A DNA stretch of 64,000 bases from Przewalskia tangutica. Taxonomy: Eukaryota > Streptophyta > Magnoliopsida > Solanales > Solanaceae. The notes under the pieces are model-generated. The model was not told the origin of the DNA. It did not search any database and saw only the letters and a list, made by a program, of their open reading frames with translations. Position 1 is the stretch's first letter. Every line of letters begins with the position of its first letter. The stretch lies in assembly GCA_029844215.1 (NCBI GenBank), contig CM056730.1, forward strand, positions 56,184,924 to 56,248,923, read 5' to 3'. Of the stretch, positions 46,616 to 59,718 are shown piece after piece. The translations under genes and the position numbers were made by a program.

Positions 46616-49600
46616 TGTTATACCCCGTATTTCCAGAGTATGTACGTGAGGGCGTACGTATAAAAGTTTAAGTCTTAAGTTAGGCTAGGACCGAAAATTT
46701 TGTGCACAACACACGAAAAGAATCGTTTTCCGACTATGTCATTTATAATTTTTGCGGATTTTTCCGAGAGATGAAATATTTTGGACCAACGGGAGGGCGA
46801 CACTTGTCACCCTCTAATTGGCGGATGTGTGGGCGTCTATTGGACGAATTTGAGCCTTGGAGTTGGTAGGATATTTTGTGTAGTTGATGAGCAAGTGGGA
46901 CCCACAAACACTTGTCCAAATCTTGACATTACACTTGCCTACCACTTGTCTTGATCTTGGCCATTGGTTGTCCTATAAATACCCCCCTTAGTTGAAGATC
47001 TTCTTCATCCACAAATTGTTTCTAAGTCTTGAAATCTCCCTCCCCTCTTAGCTAGGCTCTCGTCCAAGCCCTTGGTGAGGCTTTGGCCGAAACCCCTCCT
47101 CTCTAGTAGTCTAGCCGAGACACACACCCCCTACCTTGAGTTGTCTCGTAAAATATTACCCCCTTGGGAGAAATACTCTCCAAGTATTGTTACTATTCCA
47201 AAATACCTTGGCCCAAATACCTTGTAGTATTCCAAGGTTACACTTGTACTAAAAGCCCAGAAAAACTATTATAATTCCCTTCATCACTAAACGAAACCCT
47301 AAGGAAAATCTTCACAGTTGGTTGAAGTATTAGGAAGAAGTTTCGCAGAACTTCTAAGGGTTGTTTGGAGCGGGTTGGAGCACCCGGAGTAGGAGCTAAA
47401 CCTTGCTCAGGATCGACATTAAACTTGGATAATTTTGGGCTTACCGAGGTAAATAATCTTATCCTTCTATTGTAATTGGAAATTACATACTGTAGTTGTA
47501 TAGAAATGAATATAAGATTCATAGAAGAGAATTGAACTGTAATAGAAGGATATTACAGAAAAGACTTGAACTGAAATCGCATCAGAAGAATATTAAAGTA
47601 GAAGATTAAAACTGTACTTACATAGGACTGTATTTACAGTAGACTTGTATAACCTTTATAGGTTGAATATTCTGCGAGTAGCATGTACTACTTGAATGGT
47701 GGACAAGGCTAGCCGGGATATAGCCGTGGAGCGTTTTGCTAATAGTCGATAATCGTCGCGAGGTATGTGATTCTTCCTATCCTCTTGAGCATGATATTTT
47801 AAAAGAATATATATATAGTACGGTAGACGTACGTGTGTTAACGGAACATAGTTTTACGGCAATGTCTTTTGACTTAAGCCTGAATAATAAGAATCTTGAA
47901 GTATTTCAAAAGAATTAAGAAACCTTTTTGAAAGAAGAGTAATGCTTGGTTTTAAAAGCTTAAGAGTTATACTAGCTTTATGGGAAGTTAGGTATAACGA
48001 CTTAAGAGAGATAAAAGAATGGTTTATTAATTTTAGAAGTTAAGAGACTTGATCTTAAAAGATAAGAGACTTGACTTAAATGAATTAATATGAATTTTGT
48101 GTGAAACCTCATTCGTGAGTAATGAGTACTTGGTTTTTTAAAAGGAATAATGTTTTACTGATTTCGGAAATCAGAATAAGTATCGAACAAACCACTGCAG
48201 CGTTAATAAAGGGAAATGTTTTGACTAATTAAGTATTATTAAAACCAGCAGAAACCTCCATCTGCATAGAAGCTAAGATGAGACAAAATGATATTACATT
48301 TCCTAGATCATGGCTGCATTAATAATATTGTTATGAACAAGAATAACCTACTCACACATAAGGCATATGTTTCTCAAATGGTTTTAAAAGAGAATTATAT
48401 TATTAAGTGATTGAGACTATGAACTACGAAACCTTTCGAAAATGAGAAACTTGAGCATTTGAAATTAGGCAAACTTGAACGTTTGGAAAATAATGTTGTT
48501 ACTTGATTTTACAAAAGGAAGTGTTTTGGTTTACTTAAAAAGACAGTCACCCTATTTTTATACTACGGGTATTGTGTGACTTTTGTGAAAGAAACGGATC
48601 TTTTAAAGAGTTAATGTATGAAGTACTTTGGGGATAAAAACCCGAACTTGTTGACACATAGTAGAAAGTACCTTGTGTGAATAACTTGATTGTATTGTTT
48701 TGTGATAGCCTTGTAATAATTTCTTGTTGATTTGATAATTAAACATGTTAGGATGCTATGTGTGTTAGTATCTTGTGATGTTTGTGTAAAGGGGTTTCCC
48801 TTGTTGTGCTTATGTTGTTTAACGATAAGCTGTTATGTTAGTATTATATCACTCACCTCTTGACATGATTCCGGGTTAAGCGCCTCCACGCGGGTAGACT
48901 CAGCGGTCTGTGTGATCTATGATTCAAGAATACCTACGCGGTCTGTGGTAACCCATGCGCGAGCTACGAGTTCCAGTTAGTGTGCGACCTTTATGGTCAT
49001 GCGGTGCATGTGGCCACGCGGATCGCGAGTCGGGACGTTGCCGAGAGTAGCTACCCTCGATGCGGGAATACCTCATGCGGGCCATTGGAGTGGCCTATGC
49101 GGAGTGCGGAAGTTCGGACTAGACGCGACATTAGATATCGCGCGAGTGGCGGCCTTCGATCATGGCGGTCTAGACAGATCTCATGATACGCTTTATGACC
49201 TTGTTGCATGCGTGGTTTTAGTAGTCGGCTATGCCTTCGTACTTACCCCGGTTTTATTATGACACAGGTGGGACATGGTGTTCATGTGTATTCTTTGGTG
49301 CTTTTATATCATAGACTGGCGGCAGTGAGGAAGGTATTCCACGGGCATGATTGATGTTGTGGGCGTGAGACCCATAGTTGTATTTGAGTGATGACTTTGA
49401 GGGCGTGAGTCACGACTTGACATGATCGCTTATTTATTGTGAATCGTAGTTTGGTTATCATACATGTCTCTTGCTTTATATAGACTACTATGATTTCATT
49501 TCTGATTTTCGATTCACATACTTGGTACTGTTACTCACCTCCTTCGCTGCGTTCATGCCGCAGTGAGGTACACGATCGTCGATCCTCGCTCTTAGGATCA

Positions 49601-49923
49601 CGATTCAGCTCAGGAAGCTCCGCTTTCTTGGAGGCTTATCTTTGGTATAGTCCTCGTTGTTGTAGGTGCTTACATTCGTGGTATGGCGGGCCCCGTCCGT
49701 CGTTGTTGTCATATCATTCGTAGAGGTGCAGAGTAATCGTTGTGGGCGGAGTTGTAAAAGGGATGTAATCGTTTAGTTGTTATATATATATGCCGTAAAG
49801 GCAACTTTTCGCAGAAAAACTGCTTTACACTTCACTTTATTCATGTCTTGTTTTATATTCGACATTACTGATGTATGGCTACTTGGATGCAGGTAGGCAC
49901 GATCCACGCCCGGTTCGGTCGTA
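46616..49923 (+). repeat. 3' LTR of E
   Basis: About 3.31 kb, partner of 40483-43868. TATA box 46974-46985, palindrome 46793-46814, array 48880-49135. The last bases are damaged (CGGTTCGGTCGTA). About 1.1 kb (47700-48800) is nearly identical to 41600-42700. Confidence 0.92.
48880..49135 (+). repeat. Hairpin array in E 3' LTR
   Basis: Counterpart of 42775-43045 with many short losses at C and CTG steps. GGGAATACCTC and GGCC...GGCC stems remain recognisable. Confidence 0.7.
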
Positions 49924-49929
49924 GCGAGG

Positions 49930-50700
49930 GTTATGCGAGATGTTATCAGGAAGGTTGTAAGGCTGCACTGGGTTCCTACTTTTATTTTATGGCAGGCAGT
50001 GGAGCCCAGTTTATGGCTATTTATTTTTCGGGAGGTTTTACCAGGCCGGTTTAGGAACTCAGGTGAGTCTCAGTATTGCATTCACCCTCGGGCCGACGGA
50101 CGAACATCGCGTTTTATCCAGACATTTGAGGATAGGTTACGGGCCGGTGTTTTGATTTCAGGGGTAGCTGTGAGGATTATTTGCCTCTTGTTGAGTGAGT
50201 ATTATACTAGCTACCATTTCAGTATTCGGATGGTGCCTTATGAAGCCTTGTATGGGCGGAAGTGTAGGTCTTGGCCGATTGGTTCGATGTCGGCAAGGTT
50301 TAGATAGTTTGGTCCCTACTTGTTTCACAGGATATGGATAAGGTGAAGCTTATCCGTAAGTTATTAGCGACTGAGTCAGCGTAAGTCGCATGACAATCGG
50401 CGTCGACACTTGGAGTTTAGGATTGACGGTGGGTCTTCTTGAAGGTACCACCCCGGAAGGGTGTGACGAAATTTGGAAAGCAGGGGAAATTTAGCCCGAG
50501 GTACTTTGGTCCTTTTCAGATCGTTGTAGAATAGGCCAGGTTGCCTATAAGTTAGCACTGTCGTCCGACTTAGGAGGCAGTACGTCCGGTCTCCCAGGTT
50601 GTTATGTGTCGGAAGAGTATCGGAGATCCATCCAGAGTGTTCCCAGTTAATGATGACCAAGTTGGAGATAGTAACCCCGAGATTTTGGAAACTGAAGCAA
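49930..50700 (+). pseudogene. Partial integrase of R, right of E
   Basis: Continues R after E: GYARCYQEGCK-type start, then FIFREVLPGRFRNSG, a damaged HPQTDGQ segment read as HPRADGRT, FIQTFEDRLRAGVLIS, YHFSIRMVPYEALYGRKCRS, and C-terminal pieces (RVDTWSLG, KGVTKF, LSPRYFGPFQIV). Only the second half of integrase is present, and the catalytic Glu is not readable, though the segment that should carry it is retained. Confidence 0.82.
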
Positions 50701-51042
50701 TGTCAGAAATGTGGTACGTATAGTAGGAAGAGTTCGAGTGAACGAGGAAGATACGACGAGTAAGAAAAGAGGCTAAGATGTGTTGAGAAGATGGAAGTGT
50801 CCTTTTTATAAGTGAAGAGGGGAAGAAAGTATCCTTTGGACCATGGGTGGAAGTTTTGTGTTGTTATACACGTTAGAGGTGATTCCTCGTTGGCTTGGAT
50901 TGAGTTTTGCGCGTATGTTATACTATGGCCATTGGTGGCAGGATTGGTTTGGTAAGTATAGTAGTGAAGACTATACCGGCGCAGGTATGTTTTGGAGACT
51001 TAGAAGGAACATTCGGGACGAATGTTTCTAAGGGGGGAAGAA
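50701..51042 (+). other. 3' tail, hairpin and polypurine tract of R
   Basis: Non-coding tail homologous to C 13449-13760. Hairpin AACATTCG-GGA-CGAATGTT at 51008-51026, then CTAAGGGGGGAAGAA (51028-51042), the polypurine tract beside the 3' LTR. Confidence 0.8.
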
Positions 51043-54000
51043 TGTTACACCCCGTAGTTCCAGAGTATGTATATGAGGACGTACGTACGTAAATACGACA
51101 TTAAAATTGGAAAGGAAGAAAGATGGGATTTTTTTTTTCGATGGAAAAGTTTCCGGATTTTTGTGAAGGAAAAAGGTTCATTAATGGGAATTGGATTCCC
51201 AGATTTGGTATTCTGACTTTTTGGAATATTTGAGAATTATGGAATTTTATTTTCCGAAATTGGTCACATGGGGCCCACAGGAGGAATTCTGATTTTGTGG
51301 CCCACTTTATTTTCGGATTTTGGCATTACGGATATTTTGGAAGATGAAATATTTTGACGAGTAGGGGCGACACGTGTCACCCATGTGGCCATGTTGGCCG
51401 AATTGGAGAAGGACAAGTGGGACGTTTTTTTGGAGGACAAGTGGCCCATTTTTGTGGTGGCCACTTGTCCCATTTTTGTGGTAGCCAAATGGTTGGCCAA
51501 CTACCCACACACATGTACCCCATCCTCACCTTACACTTGCCTAGATCTTGGCCATTGATTTTCTTATAAATACCCCTTGGTGCAAGACTTATTCTTCATC
51601 CACTTAAACATTTTCCAAGTCTCAAAACTCCCTCCCCCTTTGAGAAAGCTCTCGTCCAAAGCTTCCCCCCCCCTCTTGATAGTTCTCGTCCGAAACACCC
51701 CCCACTTTGTGTAGAAAATACTTCAAGTATTGATGTATTATCCCAAAAATACCTTAGCCTAGTATTCCTAGTAGTATTCCAAAGTTATTTCAATACTAAG
51801 AGCCCGGAAAAATACTACTTTATTCCAATAGTCGCAAAATGAAGCCCTAGAAAAATCATCATAGCTTAGATGAAGTGTTAAGAGAAGTTGTTTGGAAACT
51901 TCTAAGGGTTGCTTGGAGCGGGTTGGAGCTTCAGGAATTGGAGCTAAACGTTGCTCAGGATCGACTTATAAATTTGGATAATTTTGGGCTTATCGAGGTA
52001 ATGATCTTTGTCCCCCTATTGTAATTGGATATTACATGTTGTAGTAATGTATAGTTGAGTATACTATATGTAGAATGAATATGGATAAGAATAGAAATGT
52101 ATTTACATAGGACTGTATTTACAGTAGACTTGTAGTATTATTGTGGAGTAGAATTGTATACGTCCGGTTAGACGTGTAACCCCCCCTGGAATTGTTGGCT
52201 TGCAGCGAGCATTGTTAGAGAGGAGATTTATGAGGTTGGGGAGGTCTCGCCGAATTTTCCGTAGAATATGGAGCCTTGTTCTTAGAAATATTCCACGAAG
52301 GGATCTAGAAGTTGATAAGCGTTTTATGACCATTATAGGTTGAAGTGCTACGAGTAGCATATTCTACTTGATGGGTGGAAAGGCGAGCAAGGTTAGAGTA
52401 CTTTAGAGCGTTTTGCTAATTGTCGATAATCGTCGCGAGGTATGTGAACCTCTTCCTATCCTTTCTAGCATGATAATTGTGAAATATATTTAGTGCGGTA
52501 GACGCACGTGTATTTAAAGGAATTCGAAAATAAGAATAGTTGTCCATGGTTGGTTTAAAACATAAAGTGTTATAATAGCTTTATGGGAAGTTATTTATAA
52601 CGACTTTATGAAAACAAAAGAATGGTTTTATCATTGGATTTAAAATGATAACTTGACATTTTAAGGGTTGGAAGTTGGTTTCCTTAAAAGATATGATTGA
52701 AAGATTAAGAGCCTGATTTTTGAAAGTAAAGAGACTTGACTTATAAACAACTTGATTTTGGGAAAGGAGAAGTAACTTGATTTAAAGGTATACGTTACTT
52801 GTTTTTAAAAGAGTAAGACACTTGGTTTAAAAAGTATATTGCTACTTGACTTTAAAAAGGAAAAAGTGTCTTTGTTTAAAAAGGAAGGCATGCTTTTGTC
52901 TTAAGATTGATTTAAAAAGAAGGTATGGAAATTGTTTTGGTTTACTTAAAAGATAGTTACTCTATTTTAATACTACGGGTATCGTGTGACTTTTGTGTGA
53001 GTAACTTGACTATGTTGGCTTGTGATAGCCTTGTAATACTTTCTTGTTGGTTTGATAAGTAAACTTGTTATGATGCTACGTGTGTTAGTGTCTTGTGACG
53101 TTTGTGTAAGGGGGTTTTCTTGTTGTTCTTATGTTGTTTAACGATAAGCAGTTATGCTGATATTATACCACTTACCCCCCTGACTTGTTATTATGCCGAA
53201 GACTTGCCACCCTCGATGCGAGGAATACCTCATGCGGGTCTGTGTGACCCATGCGGAGCTGCGGGAGTTCCAGGACAGGATGATCACTCCGGGTGTGTTA
53301 CGCCGATGCGAGGTATTATACCTTATGTGGTCCATAGGACTATGCGGACTTTGGGGGTCCAGGAGTATGTCGCGGGTTAGCTACCCCCGATGCGAGGAAT
53401 ACCTCATGCGGGCCTATGTGTGGCCTATGCGGAGCTGCGGTAAGTTCCAGGATTAGACGCGCACATTGATACTGAGGGCGAGTGGCCAACTTCGATCATG
53501 TGGCGCGGTCTAGAAAGACCTCGTGATACAGTCTTATAACATTGTTGGTACGGTGGGTTTTAGTAGTCGGCTATGCCTTCGTACTTACCCCGTACGGTTT
53601 TATTATGACACAGGTGGGACCTGGTGTTCAGGTGTATTCTTTGGTGCTTTTATATCATGGACTGCCGGCAGTGAGGAAGGAATTCCATGGGCATGACTGA
53701 TATTGTGGGCATGAGACCCATGGTTATATTTGAGTGATGACTTTAAGGGCGTGAGTCCCTGACTTGACATGACTGCTTACATATTGTGTATCGTAAAATT
53801 GGTTATCATATATGTCTTATGTTTTATATAGACTATTATGATTTCATTCGATATTTTGATTTCACATACTTGGTACTGTTATCGACCTCCTTCGGGGCCG
53901 CGTCATGCCGCAGTAGAGGTACACCAATTGTTGATCCTCGCCATAGATCACAGCCGTTGGGAAGCTCTGTTTCTCCGGAGGCTTATCTTTGGTATAGTCC

Positions 54001-54308
54001 CCTGTCGTTGTAGGTACTTACATTCAGGGGTATGGCGGGGCCCTGTCCCGTCGTTGTTGTTATAACACTCTTAGAGGTCTGTAGTACTGTTGTGGGCAGA
54101 GTTTGTAAAAGGGATGTAACTGTTCGGGTTCAAGTTTTTATTTATATATTCAGAAAGGTAACCGTTTTGGTTAGCCTGTTTTCTTATTTCATTATTGTAT
54201 ATCTTGTTTCATGTATAAGTTTTTATTTCTGCTGATTTTCTCTGATGTTGTATCACTAGGGTGCCCGGGGTAAGGCACCAGTCACGGTCCCGGGGTCGGG
54301 TCGTGACA
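51043..54308 (+). repeat. 3' LTR of R
   Basis: About 3.27 kb, from TGTTACACCCCGTAGTTCC to GGGTCGTGACA. Palindrome with G-box CACGTG (51364-51382), TATA box 51565-51576, array 53205-53455. It lacks a segment of roughly 150 bases relative to the 5' LTR (after 52510 compared with 36790-36960), joined at AAAGGAATT. Confidence 0.92.
53205..53455 (+). repeat. Hairpin array in R 3' LTR
   Basis: Nearly identical to 37640-37885, with the same stems GAGG-AATA-CCTC, GGGTC-TGTGT-GACCC, AGGTA-TTA-TACCT and GTCC-ATA-GGAC. Confidence 0.82.
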
Positions 54309-55186
54309 AAATCAGCCCATAAAAACAGTCTGCAATCCAACCATAACGAGGGTAAAATGTGAGGCCTTTTAACGCCTTTCCACACCCTTATTCCCTTAGG
54401 ACTTTCATTAGCAACTACTACACTTAAACATGCATAACAACAACTAAATTTCCAGAATTTAATACCTCAAAACAGTCCACTAAACGACACAACAACGTCT
54501 AACCGTTTTGGGCAGTTTCTCTGCCACAACAACTACAACCCGATAACTCGTTCCTTAATCCATTTTATTCCAATTCGAGTTCCAAAACTTCTACATAAGT
54601 TATAACAACTTATTAACAACAATATTAATCCATTATAACATGCAATAGGTGAAGATAACAACGACAATAACCAACGAATTCCATTTGCACAAAATCTGTC
54701 CCAAATCGGGTTTAGCCCCAAAAATGGCTCAAACGCTTTTTATTCTTCATTCTTTTCTAACACAAGTTCATCCATACATAATAACAATACGTAATATCCA
54801 ATTACTTTAAAAGAATAAGTACTTTTACCTCATTTTTTTGCCCAAAAATGCCCCAAAACAGTCGGGCCTTTATTGGTGCGCAGTTTTCGTTTCGCTCCAC
54901 TTCTTCAAGTTCCAATCACATATATGTACCCCCTACAACCTTAGGAGCAACTTCTCTTTGAATCTCACTTCCAAAAAGTCGACGGAACCCCTAGGGTTTT
55001 GGCATCAACTTTCGGCCAAGACAAGTAAAAACGTGTAGAATATTAATCTAGGCTTAGCACTTGGTTAAGGGCTTAATCTTGGAGAAATAAATTGATCAAC
55101 AATGGTTGTTCTTAGCCAAGGGGCTCTCAAAATTATGGAGCTAAAGGGGAGAAGATGAGAGCTTATTTTTTGGTCTAAGTGTAAAG
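54309..55186 (-). repeat. J 3' LTR, piece 3
   Basis: Starts with the second AAATC of R and ends with the first TAAAG of H (55182-55186). AT-rich, no gene. The part 54838-55018 (CCCCAAAACAGTCGGGCC, TCACTTCCAAAAAGTCGACG) is repeated at 63430-63608 in the other J LTR, which ties this piece to J. Confidence 0.85.
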
Positions 55187-55871
55187 TGTCACGACCCGAC
55201 CTCGGGCCCGTGACTGGTGCCTTACCCCGGGCACCCTAGTGATACAACATCAGAGAAAAACCAGCGGAAATAAAAACTCATGAAAGAAAAGCAGTGCAAG
55301 AAAAAAACAGGCTAACCCAACCGGTTACCTTTTCTGCATATATATATTAAAAAAAACAAAAAAAATTAAACCTGAACAGTTACATCCTTTACAACCCTGC
55401 CCACAACAGTGCTACAGACCTCTAAGAATTTTATAACAATAATGACGGGACAGGGCCCCGCCATGCCCCTGAATGTACAAAAGTCTACAACTTCAGGGAA
55501 CCGTACCACATGACAAGCTTCCGGAGATATGGAGCTTTCCGAGAACTGAACAGCGATCCTAAGAGTGCGGATCAACAAGCTATGTACCTCAACCTGCGGC
55601 ATGAACGCAGCCCCCCGAAGGAGGTCAGTACAACAGGTACCAAGTATGTGAAACTGAAAAATACTGTAATTGAAATCATAACAATGTATATAAAACAGGA
55701 GACATGTATGATAACCAAACTACAATTCACATTATATATAGCAGTCATGTCAAGTCAGGGACTCATGCCCGTAAAATCATCACTCAAGTACAACCCGGGA
55801 ATTTAACCCGCACAATGGCCGCATGCCCCGGCATCTCACCTCGGTATAAGCATGGCCCTGGAACCGTCCTA

Positions 55872-56384
55872 GTGGACCCATACCTGTGGACCATCCAACG
55901 TGTCGGTATGCCCAAAGGAGATAACAAGATAACAATCCCTATGGAAACATACCCGTGGGCCACCCAACGTGTCGGTATGTCCAAACAACTAACAAGATAA
56001 TACTCACTGTGGAAGCATACCCGTGGGCTACCCAACGTGTCAGTATGTCCAAACAAATAACAAGAGAATACTCACTGTGGAAGCATACCCGTGGGCTACC
56101 CAACGTGTCAGTATGTCCAAACAAATAACAAGAGAATACTCACTGTGGAAGCATACCCGTGGGCTACCCAACGTGTCAGTATGTCCAGACAAATAACAAG
56201 AGAATACTCACTGTGGAAGCATACCCGTGGGCTACCCAACGTGTCAGTATGTCCAAACAAATAACAAGAGAATACTCACTGTGGAAGCATACGTGGGCTA
56301 CCCAACGTGTCGGTATGTCCAAACAAATAACAAGAGAATACTCATCGTGGAAGCATACGTGGCTACCCAACGTGTCAAGATGTC
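55872..56384 (-). repeat. Eight-unit hairpin minisatellite in H
   Basis: Eight units of about 62-70 bases with GTGGGCTACCCAACGTGTC between CATAC and GTATG, closely related to the C array. The last six share CAAATAACAAGAGAATACTC. The pairing CATAC/GTATG is kept in most units. Confidence 0.85.
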
Positions 56385-57689
56385 CAATCAAACAAGCAGA
56401 TAGCCGAATTCTCCATCGAGAGACTCGGTAGCACAAATCAAACCCTTGCACAACAAGGCTATCTCAACCAAGCATAGGCAAGTTACACACAACTCAAGGT
56501 ACTTTACACACTTCTTAACACAACGTCAAGTATACCATTAAAACCCTAAGCATCTAACCCCTTTAAGATCAAGGTACTCCTACCTTTTATAACCAAGCCA
56601 CTTATGTTTTTCCATCACAAGGAGTTCAATATTTGAAAACAAGTTACTTCTCTTTTCCCAAAATCAAGTTATCATTTTAAATCCAATAATGAATCCATTC
56701 TTTTATTTTCTATAAAGTCGTTATAACTAACTTCCCAAAAAGCTATTATAACACTTTATGTTTTAAAACAAGTCAAGACAAAACCATGCCTTTATTTTAA
56801 ACCAAAACACTTCAAATTCTTGAGTCTCTTTTCTTTTAGAAATCGAGTTCCTTACTTTGGAATTTATAATGTCACGACCCGAACCCGGGCCCATGACTGG
56901 TGCCTTACCCGGGCACCCAAGTAGACATACATCAGAGTAACCAGCGGAAAATAAAACAAAACATGAAACAATATGAAGTGAGAACCAGTTTTTCTGAGAA
57001 AAGTTGCCTTTCGGCATATATATAAACACAAAACTTGAACCCGAACAGTTACATCCTTTTTACAAACTCTGCCCACAACAGTACTACAGACCTCTAAGAG
57101 TTTTATAACAACGACGGGACAGGGCCCCGCCATACCCCTGAATGTAAGTACCTACAATGACAGGGGACTATACCAAAGATAAGCCTCCGGAGAAACGGGG
57201 CTTCCCAAAACGCTGAACTGTGATCCTATGAGCGAGGATCGACGACTGGTGTACCTCTACCTGCGGCATGAACGCAGCCCCCCGAAGGAGGTCAGTACAA
57301 CAGGTACCAAGTATGTGAAACTGAAAATACTGTAAGTGAAATCATAATAGTCTATATAAAACAGAAGACATATATGATAACCAATTTACGATACACAATA
57401 TGTAGAAATATGTCAAGTCAGGGACTCACGCCCTTAAAGTCATCACTCAAATATAACCACTGGGTCTCATGCACACAATATCCATCATGCCCGTGGAATT
57501 CCTTCCTCACCGCGATCCCATGATATAAAAGCACCAAGGAATACATGAACACCGTGTCCCACTGTGTCATAATAAACCGTGACGGGTAAGTGCGAAGGCA
57601 TAGCCGACTACTAAAACCCACGCACCAACAATGCCATAAATCGTATCACGAGGTCGTTCTGCATCGCGCCACAAGATCGAAGCCGCCAC

Positions 57690-57915
57690 TCGCCCTCGGT
57701 ATCAATGCGCGTCTAACTCGAACTTCCCGCAGCCCGCATAGGCTACATAGGCCCGCATGAGGTATTCCTCGACGGGGCAGCTAACCCGCGCATCCTCCGA
57801 CTCGTAGTCCGCATGGCCACATAGACCGCATGAGGTAATTACCCCGCACACTAACACGAACTCGTAGCTCGCATAGGTCCCTGGACCCGCATGAGGCATC
57901 CTCGTGACGGGCAGC
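57690..57915 (-). repeat. Hairpin array in I
   Basis: Reverse-strand version of the R/E array: GAGG-TATT-CCTC near 57760, GGTCC-CT-GGACC near 57877, separated by CCGCAT. It sits about 0.82-1.05 kb from the LTR 3' end. Confidence 0.75.
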
Positions 57916-59706
57916 TTAACCCCCGGTATATCATGTCAAGAGGTGAGTGATACAATACTAACATAACGACTTATCGTTAAACAACATAAGCACAACAAGG
58001 GAACCCCCTTTTCACAAACGTTACAAGATACTAACACACGTAGCGTCATAACATGTTTACTTATCAAACCAACAAGAAAGCATTACAAGGCTATCACAAA
58101 CCAACATAGTCAAGTTATTCACACAAGGTACTTTCTACTTTATGTCAACAAGTTCGGGTTTATATCCCCAAAGTACTTCATACATTAACTCTTTAAAAAC
58201 CAAGTACTCATTGCTCACGAATGAGGTTTCACACTTTTTAACAAAATTCATATCAAGTCAATTAAGTCAAGTCTCTTATCTTTTTAGATCAAGTCTCTTA
58301 ACTTCTAAAATCAATAACCCATTCTTTTCCAAAAGTTCAAGTTGCATATATTCAAATACTCAAGTCTCTTATTTTTAAAAGATTCATAGATCATAGTTTT
58401 AAACACTTAACAACGAAATCTCTTTTTTTAAAACAATTTGAGTAACATATGCCTTATGTGTGAGTAGGTTATTCTTGTTTATAAAAATCTTATTAAAGCA
58501 GCCATGATCTAGGAAATGTAATACAATTTTGTCTTATCTTAGCTTCTATGCAGATGGAGGTTTCTACTGGTTTTAATAATACTTAATTAGTCAATACATT
58601 TTCCTTTATTAGCGCTGTAGTGGTTTGTTCGATACTTATTCTCATTTCCGCAATCAATATAAGGCTTTCATAAACAATTAAGTAAACCGTTCCTTTTATC
58701 TCTCTTAAGTCGTTATACCTAACTTCCCATAAAGCTGGTATAACTCTTAAGCTTTTAAAACCAAATATTACTCTTCTTTCTAAAACGATTCTTAATTCTT
58801 TTGAAATACTTCAAGATTCTTTGTTATTTAAAACTCAAGTCAAAAGACATCGAAGTAAAACCACATTCAGTTAACACACGTACGTCTACCGTACTATATA
58901 TATTCCTTTAAAATATCATGCTCAAGAGGATAGGAAGAATCACATACCTCCTCGGCGAAATCCACCTGCCAAGTCGAATATGTCGCGCGCAGAGTATCAA
59001 CCTATAATAGTCAAATACGTCTATCAACGTCTAGACTACTCTGTAGAATATTCTAAGCAGAAGGTTCTTATTGTTACGAAAATCGGGCAAAGACTTCCTA
59101 CCCACAAAAATACACAAGTCTACTGTAATACAGTCCTATGTAATTACAGTTCAATTCTCTTCTCTTATACCATCCTTCTATACATCTTATACCCAATTCT
59201 AAACTTCTACAATATGTAATCTCCAATTACAATAGAAGGATAAGATTATTTACCTCGTTAAGCCCAAAATTATCCAAGTTTAAATGTCGATCCTGAACAA
59301 CGTTTAGCTCCTAATCCGTGCGCTCCAATTTGCTCCAAGAAACCCTTAGAAGTTCTACACAACTTCTACTTAATACTTCAACCACTATGAAGATTTTTCC
59401 CTAGGGTTTCGTTTTGTGACTAAAGAAAGTATAGTAGTATTTCCGGGCTCTTAGTATTGAAATAACTTTGGAATACTACAAGGTATTTGGGCTAAGGTAT
59501 TTTGGAATTGTAACAATACTTGGAGAATATTTTTCTAACAATGGGGGGGGGGGGGTATTTCACGAGAACTATCAAGAGGGGGGGTACTTCGGCCGAGGGC
59601 CTTCTCAAGGGGGAGGGGTGGTTTGGACGAGAGCTTCAAGAGGGAGGGGGGGAGGATTTTAAGACTTAGAAATTATTTTGTGGATGAAGAAGTCTTCAAC
59701 TAAGAG

Positions 59707-59718
59707 GGGGTATTTATA
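59707..59718 (-). promoter_or_regulatory. TATA box of I
   Basis: Reverse complement TATAAATACCCC, about 405 bases from the LTR 5' end. Confidence 0.7.

Larger units (their letters stand above)
40483..49923 (+). mobile_element. Element E: complete gag plus partial integrase retrotransposon inside R
   Basis: LTRs 40483-43868 and 46616-49923 around a 2.75 kb interior. Left flank GGAGG (40478-40482) and right flank CGAGG (about 49925-49929) fit a damaged five-base duplication; the last LTR bases read GGTCGTA for GGTCGTGACA. The LTRs agree closely outside the hairpin arrays, so insertion is recent. E and R are the same subfamily, so this is self-insertion. Confidence 0.9.
35309..54308 (+). mobile_element. 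Element R: gag plus partial integrase retrotransposon, interrupted by E
   Basis: Plus-strand element with LTRs 35309-38730 and 51043-54308 and the duplication AAATC at 35304-35308 and 54309-54313. The 19.0 kb span includes the 9.4 kb element E. The interior holds a primer site, gag, spacer, part of integrase and a 3' tail; protease, RT and RNase H are absent. The left end reads ATTACACCC where TGTTACACC is expected. Confidence 0.93.
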
